DNA of 64,000 bases, taken from the NCBI GenBank assembly GCA_015039365.1, contig WION01000124.1, forward strand, positions 1 through 64,000, in the 5' to 3' direction. Each line of letters opens with the position of its first letter. Within the stretch, counting starts at the first letter, position 1. Positions 36,705 through 48,716 of the stretch are shown here, one piece after another. A program made the translations under genes and the position numbers. Below the pieces are notes generated by a model. The model was not told the DNA's origin. It made no database searches and was given only the letters and a program-made list of their open reading frames with translations. This DNA is from Amanita rubescens (taxonomy: Eukaryota > Basidiomycota > Agaricomycetes > Agaricales > Amanitaceae).

Positions 36705-38427
36705 ATGGACGCTCAGCTTCGCGAGGTCGGTATGTGATTCTGGTCTCAAAGGAGATCTGCGTTCACGTAATTTTTGCAGTTAATTTCGTTCTTGCGCGAC
36801 AAGAACCCTCAAGTTCGACAGGTCGCTTTGTCGAATTTGTTGCCTCAAACACCCAAAGGAGCACCTCATAGAAATCTATTTTTTGAAGGGTTACAGACGG
36901 GAGGGCTACAAAAGCCCAAGGACAGTAATCTGATCCGCGATCTAAAACTCCTTTGCAGAGATCAAGTTGTGAGCAACCTTTATCTTATCTGGATGGCCAA
37001 CCGTCATTCTGATTCCGCAAAATTATAGGCCGTTGCTCACGATGCATTTCGAGCACTCGTTAACTTATCAGACTCACCCACCCTCGTCGGGCCCTTGACT
37101 GAACCCAGTTTCCTCGATTTTCTTGTGTCGTACATCGTTGTATGTATTCGACTAAGGCTTGAGACATTCTACTCAACACTGGATGCAGAGTCCACAGGCT
37201 GTCCTGGCAGATTTGGCATCTATGCTCTTGTCTAATCTCTCTTCCTCTTCCGCTATTTGTGCCGCTATTGCATCCATGACGATCAAAGTCGTCCCAGAGT
37301 CTAAGCTTGCTGGCCAATGTTTTCCTATCCAATCACGCTGTGGTTCATGCCCAGCCCCCGTTCCTTACCCTTCAAAAGAACCGCATGATGTACCCGCCCT
37401 CTCGTTGCTCATAGATGCATTTGTACAAGGAGCGCAGATAGAGGGGGATCTCTCAAAACGCATGCGAAAAGGGAAACTACATTTCTTGGCAAGCGTATTC
37501 GCCAACTTGTCAGCGGTAGGAACTCATCTAACTGGGTGAAATTCGAACTGTACTGAAATATCTTCTAGTCAACTGTGGGCCGGGATTTCTTTTGCGCACC
37601 GCAACCAGTCGATCCTCTTCAACCAGACGCGTCTCGTCTTGAATACCCGCTAGCCAAAATTATTACATTCACAGAGCATGAAGACACGATCAGACGTGGA
37701 GGCGTTGCTTCTACGATAAAGTGTGTACTCTGATTTATATCAGTTGCAGCGCTTGACTGGTATCTGCATCGTTAGAAACTGCGCCTTTCATGCACGAGCT
37801 CATAAAGCTCTACTATCTCCTGAATCGACGCAAATTTCTGTCCAACCCTCAAATCTGCTTGCCCCTGGGATTGATGTGTTGCCTTACCTCCTTCTTCCAT
37901 TAGCTGGTCCAGAGGAGTACGATCTCGAGGTACGTTTCGCTGTTCTGCGCTTGTTTGCGTCGCTAAAAGCAGCGGCCCGTGAATGCGTTTGTTGACGACG
38001 ATGGTAACAGGACCAAGAAAAACTTTTAGAACCACTTCAGTTTCTCCCACCCACCAAGAAAAGGGAATCAGATACCGTGATTCGTCTCACGCATGTCGAA
38101 ACCCTTCTACTTCTCTGTCATACGCGATGGGGAAGGGACTTTCTAAGAAATCATGGAGTGTACGAAATCATTCGTGTCGCACATGAAAATGACACAAATG
38201 AGAAGGTAAGTACATTGGTGCTAAATAGTGCCATAATGATGTATTCGGATTAGGTACAAGAACATATGGAACGCCTAGTTCAGCTCATTCAAGGAGATGA
38301 GCCAGCGGTAAATCCAACAGAAGAGGATGGATTTGAGGCGACATCCGGTGATATCGGTAAAGAGCCAGAGAAGGAAACTTTGGTTGGAGATGAAGATGAC
38401 GAGGATAGCAGGATCGAAGAAGTCTAA
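36705..38427 (+). CDS. HGH1: Hgh1 (FAM203/BRP16) homologue
   Basis: Hgh1 is an armadillo-repeat cytosolic chaperone factor that helps elongation factor 2 fold together with the TRiC chaperonin in yeast. The first exon encodes only MDAQLRE (36705-36725), then an intron ending TTTTTGCAG leads to LISFLRDKNPQVRQVALSNLLPQT. Further exons: AVAHDAFRALVNLSDSPTLVG, SPQAVLADLASMLLSNLS, SLLIDAFVQGAQIEGDLSKR, LHFLASVFANLS, VGRDFF, RNCAFHARAHKALL, VLPYLLLPLAGPEEYDLE and THVETLLLLCHTRWGRDFLR. It ends in an acidic tail GDEDDEDSRIEEV. At least seven short introns. Gene order is head-to-head with Spt20 (ATGs 96 bp apart). Confidence 0.9.
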
Positions 38428-39142
38428 GTAGAGATGGGATTGGATATCCGCAGTCGCGGAGACCTAAGTATTAGAGCTCGTTACCAGCTTGCAATGATAA
38501 TTGTAAGCGTGGGATTGACAGGTACAAGATGATTGTCACTTTGCAATGTAGTATGGTGACTACTACTTACGGCTATACTTACTCTGTCGCCTTCTGTCGC
38601 TCGTCGTCACATGAACGACGACAGTCGCCATCCCGAATGTGAACCAGCAACGCCGCAGTTTCTTTTTGAATGACAGCTTCCACGCCAGCTCCATGCCATG
38701 CCCATACTCCGAATAACAGATGGAGGTGCGTAGAAACGGTGTTCGCAACCGCTCCACGCGCAACGCCTGCGCATGAGAAGAGCCAACGAAACAAACACCA
38801 AATGGGTCGCCTTCCATAAGCATCATTGGGCAATGGACATATGATTTGTGTTATGTCGTCTTGGCGTTCCCCACAAGAGAAGGTATAAAGGCCTCAGCTT
38901 CTTCAGCTCAGAACAGCTCACCACACATCTTCGCCCCCCTTCAACGAGACCTGGATTTGTCTCGGTTTCTTTCTCCCTTCTTTTCGATTGTTCGACTTCA
39001 TTTTTATTCTTCACTTCTTCGTCACCTAGGATCCTGGTGCTGGGCACTGCAAATTTCCCTGTTTGCAATTACTGCCCTATTTCAATTTCTCTTTCATTAG
39101 CTTCAGGAAAGCAGGTGCCCACAGACCGGTTGCACAGACAAG
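38428..39142. other. Intergenic region with promoter of the secreted-protein gene
   Basis: No gene is supported. A TATA-like TATAAAGG at 38884-38891 lies about 260 bp before the next ATG, which leaves room for a long leader. Confidence 0.45.
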
Positions 39143-40236
39143 ATGTTTTTCTTCTCGACTTTTGTTATCTTGTTGGTTGCTACTAGCTCTCTGCTGAGAG
39201 ATACGATAGCCTTCCCATTGTATGGTGAAGGTGCTCTGGAAGTACGTTATCCTTTTCTTTAGCTCGAAAATCTAGTAACGAATGATTGTAGGCACGTAAT
39301 GGTTCTGCTGGTTCAACTACTACGTCTGTGCGTTCCCGACGCGTATTTGCGCAAGTATCATATCTTAAGCTGTTCCTAGACTTCTGTTATGGCCCAGGCA
39401 ACTACGACCTGGGTAAGAGTCCTGATTTACAAATGATACCTGTATTGATCCTCCCCAGCTAAATAGCTCTGCGATGGCGACTGGCACGGCAGCCTCAGGA
39501 TTTTATTCCGCTGCAAGTGCCACTGCAACGGCGATGGCCTCGGTACGTCGCTTTTAGCTTTGACTATTTTGGTCATGATAGTGGAGTATAAAAGACGGGC
39601 TGGCTGATACGTATTTTTCATCTTATAGAATACAGGGTCTGCCGCTGCTTGCAACGCTACCTGTACAAATGCGACTTCTTCTGCAGCTGTAGGTGTCATT
39701 CCTAATCTACGTCCTACGTACCTGTTTTTATGCCATTGCAAGGGTACTAATATGGATGGAAGTGGAGGAAGCACTAATACAACGTCTACAAGCGCTGCAT
39801 CTACCGGAGCTGTTAGTATATGCTCTGCTCAAATGTGATACGAACTGCTAACTAGAGTTTTAGAACTCAACACAAACATATGCAGCTAGCGCCCAGACTG
39901 TCTATGTCACTATGGTCTGTATCGTTCAGTTCTTCGCACAATCAGAAGCTCAAATGTCATGGCAATCCTCAGACTGTGACAGCGCAAGGGTCATGTGCAA
40001 CGAACTCTAGTACCAGTGCCCATAAGAACCTTAAGAACGGGGGGAACGGGAAGGGCAAAGCTGGGAAGAAAGGGCACAAGTCAGCGTCGGCCAACGCCAA
40101 CCATACGATTGCGGCGTCTACGTCGGTTTCCGGCGCTACGGTAGCGGCTACTCCAAGTGCAACCGGCTCTGCAGGAGCAGCAGGTAACACTACGACTACT
40201 GATTCTTCCGATTCCGCCGGGATGGAGTCTGGTTAA
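39143..40236 (+). CDS. Small secreted Ser/Thr/Ala-rich protein, all introns phase 0
   Basis: An N-terminal signal peptide (MFFFSTFVILLVATSSLL) is followed by a mature chain rich in Ser, Thr, Ala, Gly and Asn, with a Lys/Gly-rich patch (NGGNGKGKAGKKGHK) near the C-terminus and potential N-glycosylation sites (NGS, NSS, NAT). Eight exons can be read. Exon sizes in codons are about 33, 12, 5, 28, 20, 23 and 17 before the last one, and every junction falls between codons. The fifth exon has two Cys (ACNATC). Family not recognised. Could be a cell-wall or cell-surface protein; no GPI site is clear. Confidence 0.7.
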
Positions 40237-40308
40237 GATTAGATTAGATTTAGTCGTACCTGTAAATAACTCAAATAATTTTCGTGTATTATTATGTAAT
40301 ACCTCACT

Positions 40309-40864
40309 ATGCCCAACACTTTGAGGCTATTGGCTCGCTCGGCGCAACGAAGTGCATTCTTACATGTGTCAAGGACGAACCTCCGGGGAGGTGCTTATGC
40401 TCCGGTGACACCACCGCAGCAGCACAAAAGGCTTTTCTTCTCAACATCAGATCGGGCAAACTCAAGTAATAATGGCGCTTCTGTGTTAAGTGCTGGCGAC
40501 ACTCCAGCAGAAACCGCATCGTCTGAACCACGCATGGCTATCGCATTTACATGCACCGTAGATGGGTGTGGCGAACGTTCTGCACATCACTTTACAAAGC
40601 GATCCTACGAGAAGGGTATCGTTCTTGTCCAATGTCCAAAGTGTAAGAATAGGTCTGTCTCTGTTCCCCAACTTGTAAGAATGGCACGCTGATTCAGCCA
40701 TGTTTCCCTTCGCAAGACACCTGATAGCCGACCATTTGGGCTGGTTTAAAGATAGCACTCAAGAAGGTAAATTGAAGACAGTGGAAGCTCTACTAAGGGC
40801 GAAAGGAGAAAATGTTACTAGAGGGAGCTTGGATGCTAATGGTGTTGTGGAGTATTCTGATTAA
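40309..40864 (+). CDS. Mitochondrial DNL-type zinc finger protein (Zim17/Hep1/DNLZ)
   Basis: Zim17 keeps mitochondrial Hsp70 (Ssc1) soluble. The N-terminus is basic and Ser/Arg-rich, fitting a mitochondrial presequence (MPNTLRLLARSAQRSAF). The zinc domain shows FTCTVDGCGERSAHHFTKRSYEKG and LVQCPKCKNR (two Cys pairs), then after one intron (about 40653-40717) HLIADHLGWF, the D-(N/H)-L motif that names the family. The C-terminus is acidic. The start ATG lies only 72 bp after the previous gene's stop. Confidence 0.92.
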
Positions 40865-42305
40865 TTCGTATGTGATGTACCCTTAGGTGCGTGCGTCTCC
40901 TTCCTCTCTCCGGATGGTGACCGCTGACCTGCTGTATCATAACAGTGGTTTATACCTGTGTACGAAGCTGTTATTACCCTAGAATATTTCTAATGGAACG
41001 TTACAAATGCATTGTTGCACGGAATGCAAAGAAATGCATCGTATCGTGCCTTGGCACGCCACCAAGTCGGATCTGATTAAATCCGAAAAAATACGCCGTC
41101 AGGCGCCTAATAACCTCGTGGCTTAATGTCTACGATTATTCAAGGAAGACCCCAACAGGGTCTTCGTATAGGTTTGGCTACCCAGAGTAAGTACAGAATT
41201 CTTTGCTAGCTTCGAAGTCATCAAATGCACTGACGTGACATAGTTTATACACAACACGATCAACACAAGCGCTCCACAATATGCCAGAACCTTCAAGGCG
41301 CTGCTTTTGGAGTTTTATGCAAGTTTATACTTGATGAAGGCGTTGCGTTCCGCATAACGGTACATCCTTCAATCAGTTCTTCATGCTCTTGCATTAGGAT
41401 GCCTCTGACAAGATGCGCCATTATTTGCCCAAATGTCGCGACGTCTTATCAGCACCGCATGATAACGTGTCAATACGAGGACGCAAGGACGCCACCTTCA
41501 TCAAGTCAAGCTCTTCTATTAAGAAGGCTCAGATTAGGAACGTAAAGGCGCAGATGTCGCTTGACCTTCGCGGTTGGTGCGGGGGAGAATGGCGCGTTTC
41601 TCTATTGGCAGCGCTACGCTTGGCAAGAAGCTTAATCGCGTCGCTTCTACTGCCGAAGCCACCTAGGTCGGCGACTGATATCACTCAGAATGGGGGAATG
41701 GACTTTTCATGTGTTTGTTGAAGAAGACATCAAGGAGCAAGAAAAAATGATCGACAGCTGTCAGTTGCGCTGAGGTGTCCTTCGCAGATCAGATTGCCTT
41801 CAGTGTTTTTTTGGCCAAGCTAAGATTGTTGGTGTTACAAATATAGAACCGGCAACCTACTGATTGCGTTTTTAATAGAACGGGAAATACCAACCAAAAA
41901 CAGTGTCTTAGCAAGACTGAAATGGAGGGTGCCAGTGACTTCTATCAGGCTAGCCATGGTCGCTGTGGTGTTAATGCTGGGGGTATCCTAATTACAGTTC
42001 ACCTGCTGATTGCCAAGCCGTCGTTTATAGGGCCGCGCGGATATGCCATTCAACTTTCGCTCGTTTCGAACGCCTTGGCGTTGATGATACTTATCAATGA
42101 TCGAGGCGGAAGGAGGTGATTCCACGTGCAATGTTAGGATCCACCCGACGGCAACATCACCGAAATGCCAATTTTCATGTGGGCAAGGCAGCTGCGGACT
42201 ATTCAGTTCAGTTCTATGTTTTTAACGCTAGCTATGCAGATGGTATACCGCATTCTGAGGTATAAAGGGATGGAATCTTTTCCAGTTTGACCCAAGACCC
42301 ACAGC
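40865..42305. other. Intergenic region, no confident gene
   Basis: About 1.4 kb. At 41046-41096 there are two inverted repeats: GTGCC/GGCAC and TCGGAT/ATCCGA. A 103-codon open frame at 41413-41721 has no recognisable family. Confidence 0.45.
42261..42268 (+). promoter_or_regulatory. TATA box of aspartic protease 1
   Basis: TATAAAGG, 45 bp upstream of the ATG at 42306. Similar boxes precede the two paralogues at a similar distance. Confidence 0.55.
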
Positions 42306-44053
42306 ATGTTCTCCAAGACTTTGCTAAGCACCCTACTCCTCGCCATAGTTGTTGCCGCTAACCCGGTCCCTACTCTGGAATCTCATGTCAAGTTATCCCT
42401 TTCTAGGCATCTCAATGTTACTGGTGTTCTCAACATCCTCAAACATGACCAGGCCCGAGCCCGTCATCTTGTGGCCAAGGCGACTGGACAACTCGATCTC
42501 CAATCTACCGCGACTAGCGAGCCGATTACCAATGACGCTGTAATTTACGCTGCAGCCGTTGGAGTTGGAAATCCCACCACCACATGTACGTTCAATGACC
42601 CGCAGACTTCAGCGATGCTAAATCATTCCAGATAACCTTATCGTTGATACGGGAAGGTGAGGGTGCACTGGCTCGACGATATTTATGCCTAACAGTCGTG
42701 CAGTTCAAACACCTGGGTGGGGGCTGGCACAGCATACACCACAACGAGCACCAGTGTCAAAACTAAGGATGCCGTGGTAAGTCAAATATGTTCACCGTAA
42801 TTCATTGAGAGTGCAATTGTATCTCTTCGTAGGCCGTCTCATACGGCTCTGGATCCTTTTCAGGTAGGCAATCTTTACCCTGACGATCATGCCTGACGCC
42901 GAGTCTTTTTCCAAAGGAACGGAGTATACGGATACCATCACGCTCGGCAGTTTGGTGCTTGATAAGCAATCAATCGGTGTCGCATCGTCGGTACGTAGAT
43001 AATGTTAATAATTGTGGTCATGATTTTATTTCGAATTTTCAGTCCTCTGGTTTCACAGGCTTTGATGGCATCTTGGGGTACAACGTCATTATTAGCCACG
43101 AATACTAAGCCTTACTGATATTCCCGGTTAGAATCGGTCCCGCTGATCTGACTCGAGGTATGTCAACCCTTCTTCTCTTTTGGGAAAGTGCCCGTTCCTG
43201 AGACGTTCGTCAGGAACACTTTCACCCGATACTGGGACCACTATCCCCACAGTAACCGATACAGCATTTTCTGAAAAGAAGATCAGTACCCACTGTGTCA
43301 GTGTTTCATTTCAGCCGGCGACGGAAAATTCAGTTCAGAACGGAGAATTGATGTGGGGTTGGTTATTTGATTAATTCACGGAAAGACAAAGACCTGACTA
43401 TCAACAGGTGGTATCGACAGCACAAAGTACACAGGCTCGATCCACTTTGCGTGAGTCAGATTTACATAAATGTGAATGGTACTACAGGACAAACCTCATG
43501 TTAGAAACGTCACGAGCACTTATCCTGCTAGCTATTACTGGGGAATCGACGAATCCATTACATATGGTACAACAACGATTTTGAGCAGCACGGCAGGCAT
43601 CGTCGATACTGGTATGTCCGAAAACAAACCGTTACGAATCCGGGAATGCTTAATTACATGTTACTCCCAGGCACAACCCTTGTCCTTATAGCGACCGATG
43701 CGTTCAACCGATATCAGAAAGCAACAGGTAGCACGGCGGACTCAGCTACCGGCTTGCTCAAAATAACTACATCCCAATACAACGCACTGAAGCCTCTAAG
43801 CTTCCATATCAACGGGCAAACCTTCAGTCTATCGCCCAATGCGCAGATATGGCCTCGCTCTCTTAACTCTGCCATCGGCGGCACCGCTGGTTCTATCTAT
43901 TTGATTGTTGGAGACATCGGTACAATAAGTGGCCTAGGACTTGACTTCATTAATGGCTACACCTTCCTCGAGAGATACTACACCACCTATGATACCACCA
44001 ACCAACGCATTGGCTTTGCTGCCACCCCTTATACCAGTGCTACAACAAACTAA
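42306..44053 (+). CDS. Secreted aspartic protease, polyporopepsin-like (copy 1)
   Basis: Family A1 endopeptidase, acting outside the cell at acid pH. Signal peptide MFSKTLLSTLLLAIVVAANPVP, then a short propeptide with HDQARARHL. Catalytic loops: NLIVDTGSSNTWVGA (first Asp, across two introns) and GIVDTGTTLVLIA (second Asp, across the intron near 43614-43671). The flap region SYGSGSFSGTEYTDT and QIWPRSLN, YLIVGDIG, DFINGYTFLERYY are typical of polyporopepsin. About ten short introns; each removes an apparent stop and restores a conserved motif. The ATG at 42306 follows a TATA box. Appears functional. Confidence 0.9.
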
Positions 44054-44780
44054 ATATCGATATCATTGTATTTGTATTCAGTTTCACTATATGCATTTCA
44101 CTTCAATTTCACGTTTTTTACTTGGATTTTTTAGATAAAGCTGGTGGCGCCCGAGAGGCAGTGCCGGCTTTAGATTGAATATTAAAACTCGGGCTGTCTG
44201 CGCGACGCCGTTCCGATTTGAATCACCTGCACCTGATTTAGACACGACGCGTCACAGTCACCAACATGGAATTTGTTGTTTTCGAAATCCCCTCTTTATT
44301 GTGTTTTACCTTTCTTGTGCCTTCACGACGACTCACGCCGTTACCTCGCATCGGACCCGCAATACATACACGGAGCCGCGAGGATAAGGAGGATTCACAG
44401 CAGGTCATCTAATCAACACATTCGACATCACGAACTTGGGACAAGGACGCCCACATGCTCCCACATGGCTAATTAGTCTTATTGTGCGGCAAAGATCAAT
44501 TTTCTTCCCCTTTTGGATTGTTTAATGTTGTACGTTTCTCGTATGCCCGACTTTCATCTCACATGGATTTCGGTCCCTTGAAAGGTCATTGTTCCCTCCA
44601 GAGAACCTAATTCCCTGATCCGGACTGCTTCTATACGCATTCCGTGTGTCATATGCTGTTGCGACCGACTACCGCCGCACATATTTATGCTACGCTGTAT
44701 ACCAATCTCCGCACTCGTTATACCCTCCCAAGAACTCCGGTTCCCGTGCGCTTAAAGGTTGGGGCCGAGAATCCTTTACT
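44054..44780. other. Intergenic region, no gene seen
   Basis: 3' flank of aspartic protease 1 and 5' flank of the carboxylesterase. No supported gene. Confidence 0.55.
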
Positions 44781-46705
44781 ATGATCGCAGCCACGAAGAT
44801 CGCTCCTCTTTTATTGTCTTTCCTACGGTGCTTTTCGTTGGCATGTCCTTTGCAAGGTGATTATCCTGGCTTCTTTTCTTGCAATGGCAACCCGCTCATA
44901 CTCAACGCGTTCTTCTACATCCGACAGATTCAAATGTTATCATCGAAACCCCAGTTGGACTTGCTAGGGGCACAATGGATGTTGTTGGCACGACGCGATT
45001 TTCCGTTCAATATGCGACGGCGAACCGTTGGGAGGAATCAACGGTGGCGACTAGATGGAACTTACCGTCAGTTATGAAGAACTTTTTATTTCAACATTTG
45101 AAATAAATCATGCTATAACATTTTAGGTCTAGGGCAGCAAATGCCGCCGGGTTGCCCCTTCCTTGTCCTCAACCTGGCTTGGACTCATCAAACTATACCG
45201 AGAATTGTCTTTCTATGGTGTTGTACGTCCCACGGAACATCCAGAAGCATTCTGCGACATTGATGTGGTGGGTCCCACTTCTCACACTCGCGGGTTGAAT
45301 GATACATTTTTCATGGCAGGATTCCTGGCGGTTCATTTATCATTGGTTCTGCAACGGACCCCGGGCTTGACGGTTCCAACCTGGCTTTCGTGACGAACTC
45401 GATTGTTGCCGTTGTTCAGTGTCGACTTGGAGCTGTGGGTTTTATTTATGCATAAGTCAACGATGGGTTTTCTAATGTTAGGACGTGCAGCTTGGGTTCT
45501 TGTCCCCTGACGGTAAAACCAATTTTGCCGTCCAAGACGCTATTAATGCAATGAAGTTTATCAAAACGGTCACACCATTGCTTGGTGGTAGTTCTGATAT
45601 CACGTTGGCCGGACAGAGCAGTGGTGCAACAATGATCCGAGCACTGCTTGCTACACCATCGGCAAATTCGCTCTTCAAATCTGCAATCATCCATTCGGAT
45701 CCAATGGTATTTTCTAATCTGCTAGTTGCTCACTTATAACTGATGCGGAATTGTAGGATTATGGATTCTTATCTATTACCACGCAGCAACGACTTCAAAG
45801 CAAGTATAATTCTCTCATTGACTGCACCTCGTCAAATAGGACGTGTTGGGATTCTCTGAGCCTCGATGTGATACTTGAAGCCCAAAATAGCCTGTTTCAA
45901 TTGGCCTACACTATCGACCCCTCAACCGGTACAGGCGAACCAATGCGACCAGTCAAGGACGGTGTGCTCATTACCTCTCCACTGGATTCCACGGCGCCAT
46001 TTCCCCCGGTTTCCAAACCGCTTATGATTTCCACCGTCTTAAATGACGCCGGACCCGCTATTTATGGTTTTTTCACATCTCCCCTAAGCGAAAGTGGCTT
46101 GGAAGCCTTTTGTAATGCAAGTTTGGGCCCCGTGCGTACTTCCAAAGTCATAAACTCGACGTTTTATCGTCCTATGATTTTGTTGAATCAATCGGTTGAC
46201 GCTCGAGACCAACTGGAACCTATCGCAACTGATGGGTTGTGGAAATGCGCGTCGTGGACGTTTGCGAGGAATTGGGTTCACAACGGTGGCACTGCATACG
46301 TCGGCCTTTACACTGTTGGTGCAACTTATCCTCCCAATGCACAAATTCCATTTTGCGAACAAGCAGGTGTTGTGTGTCATCAGGATGATATTATGATCGT
46401 GGTAAGCGCTCCATCCTGAATACCCGGTTCCTAAAGAAGCCTGATTGTTTTCACTCTAGTTCGGGACCGTCCCAAATCCAACTCCAGCGCAGTCTTCCCT
46501 CATCTCAGAGGTGCAGCAACGATATAAAGCATTCATATACAGCGGGAATCCGAATGCACAGGGCCTTGAAGCATGGGCTGCTGTGGCCGGTTCAACTGTC
46601 AATGCGCACAATCTGGGTGGTTCGGGCAGCATTCCAATTGGTGCATGCGAACCCACCTTTTGGGGACAGCGCATACCGTATGATTATCAAGTCTACGGGA
46701 TCTAA
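44781..46705 (+). CDS. Secreted carboxylesterase, type B (CE10/lipase-like)
   Basis: Alpha/beta hydrolase of the type-B carboxylesterase/lipase family. The signal-peptide-like N-terminus is MIAATKIAPLLLSFLRCFSL. Conserved parts: ETPVGLARG, PCPQPGLDSSNYTENCL (family disulfide), SFIIGSATDPGLDGS, NSIVAVVQCRLGA, LGFLSPDGKTNFAVQDAINA, then the nucleophile elbow ITLAGQSSGATMIRALL (Ser of GQSSG). The C-terminal CHQDDIMIVFGTVPN probably carries the His. The oxyanion-hole motif reads WIPGGSF where homologues mostly have WIHGGSF. About six short introns. The ATG at 44781 is the first in frame before the signal peptide. Confidence 0.85.
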
Positions 46706-47021
46706 ATTGTTTTTTTTTCGGTCCTGTCTCGAGACATATATGAATAGCAGAGCCTCGTCCTTGTATTTCTCCTTCCTTCCTTTTTCTTATTGCTTATTTT
46801 TGATGTAGCATAGCACCCGCTGTATGACTCCCTTGTATTCGTATTGAACATCTTCGACTCTGGTAATCGAATATGTAGTATGCAGTCTCATAAATAGAGC
46901 TTCAGTAGCTTTTGGAACATTGTGGCCAACTACATATAAAAGGATAAGCGCCGCATCTATTTTTATTCCGGCCTCTAATTTCGTCAGACTAGTTGGAAAG
47001 CGAAGTTGTTTACGTATGTAC

Positions 47022-48716
47022 TCAAGGCTCGTACATCACCAGGAAGGACGGCCGTATCGCATCGTTGTTGTAAACGACGAGCTCGTCGTAGTTTAGACCT
47101 CTGCCTGTTTCCGCGAGAACCTGCCCGCTTTGTCAGAGAAAAGACGAGAGGGAACAAGTTGAAGTTCAGACATACAGAGTCATAGCCACTTGGCGGAGCT
47201 GTCAAAGATGTGTTATCATGCAGGATTCTACATCCCCTGCCGACGACGACGTTATTGAGGAGGATCGCCTTCAATTTCGAGCTGCAACGCGAAGCATTTT
47301 GGGAATAGTCATCGGACCTATGTTATGCTCGTGAGTAAAAAGCAGTCCGAAAAGACCGCATGTCACTCACTTCGACGACGTAGATGAAGTATAGATGCCT
47401 CTGCCGAACCTGGCACGTGGTCTTAGTTTGTTCGTGGCAATTAACTGGGTCAAGACTTCACCTTCCCCATCCTGTCTTCATTCCGAAGAGACTTAGATCA
47501 AAAGACCATTTGATAATGCAACAAAGAGAACAGGTCCGGGACGAGCAAAACTGCGTTTGGCCCCTGTCGCCAAGGGTGCATTCACGAGTTGTGCCGTGCC
47601 AGCGTCGATTCTCATTTCCAGCTGACCTGCCAGTGGCAACGAATTGCCCCCGAGCCTCCATCTCATCTCTATCATATTGATCTCAGGTATCATTCAATCG
47701 TCAAAACGTGAATTGGCTTACCGATACGTGTTATAGGCAATCAGAGTCTCCTGGGAATTAATAATCTTATACATGTGTTTCACAGGCGGACATGATTTCG
47801 AGCTGTGCCTCCATGATGACTTGAATTGATCAGAAACTGATACGGATTTTTAATGTCATTCTGGTTGTTACTTAAAACCATGTCCATACCGCTCTCGAAA
47901 GCGCTGTGTCCTTGAGGCACCTCTAGGATCATCGGAGCATTGTTCTCCGCATCATCTATGCAGGTTTGGCCACAGAAGTAGGAGTCGGTCGTCTTCGGTG
48001 CTTGTTGGCACATCAAGCAAAAATTCGAAGTATATATTATCACAAGGTCTACCATCCTGTGGAGCTCCGAACAATATTCGCCAATGGACGAAATATCATG
48101 CACCGGTTTCGTACAATTAGGCGTTTGACACGTTCCTCCTAGCGAAGGGATCGGTTGGAAGATGGAGGACGAGTTTGATCTCGACACCTACTCTTTGATC
48201 CAAATTTCTTGTACCAGGCGCTGATTGCACAGTCGTCGCTGCAATAACGATGTGTTTGAACACCATTGGAGCGCGTATGACAGCACTGCCATGTTCCTAG
48301 TTAAGCTCAGAACCGTAAAATAAAAAAGGGACAACGGCGTACATCGCAGTTCGATGAATTGCGCGAACTAGAGGTGATGCTATTCGACGAAGCTCTATAA
48401 GATTTTGCCGTCCTCGCACATGTCGTACTACAATAAAAGTGTGTCCTTGAAGCGTCAGCGTGCTTGGGACGGAGGTTGCAGTACTGCCAATTGAAGGTTA
48501 GCAAAGATTTGGCTCAAAAAATCCGCAATCACTCGCATTGCACAGATTGGAGTTTGACGGGCTGCCCGTAGCCATTGAGCTATTTGCTTTATGATTTGAC
48601 GTGGTATTCGACCGCGAAGCGGGTATATTCTTTCGTGGTATGTGAAATTGGGTTGCGGCGGATGGGTTATGTAGGATTGATATTGATCGATCTACGGTGG
48701 ACAATGTTGTGTGCAA
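47022..48716 (-). CDS. PARP-type ADP-ribosyltransferase with Cys-rich N-terminus
   Basis: The C-terminal half is a PARP-like catalytic domain. The His is in RRWHGTTRECTLGD, followed by TQFCSSRTCSLCCIIK and FDLSLFG. The NAD-binding Tyr is in RGIYTSSTSSK, followed after an intron by SDDYSQNASRCSSK, VVVGRG and SYGYD-like PPSGYDSV. The final Glu is in LNYDELVVYNNDAIRPS, ending LVMYEP-stop. That gives an H-Y-E triad. The N-terminal half has paired Cys motifs (CNASDCGFF, WQYCNLRP, FYCSTTCA, CQTPNCTKP, CLMCQQAP, YFCGQTC), probably zinc binding. The family is common in Agaricomycetes and has no assigned role that I know. Five or more short introns. The start at 48716 is weak; an upstream exon is possible. 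Confidence 0.7.

Noticed and set aside
41413..41721. 103-codon open frame after the DNLZ gene
   Set aside because: No recognisable motif or homologous pattern; insufficient support.
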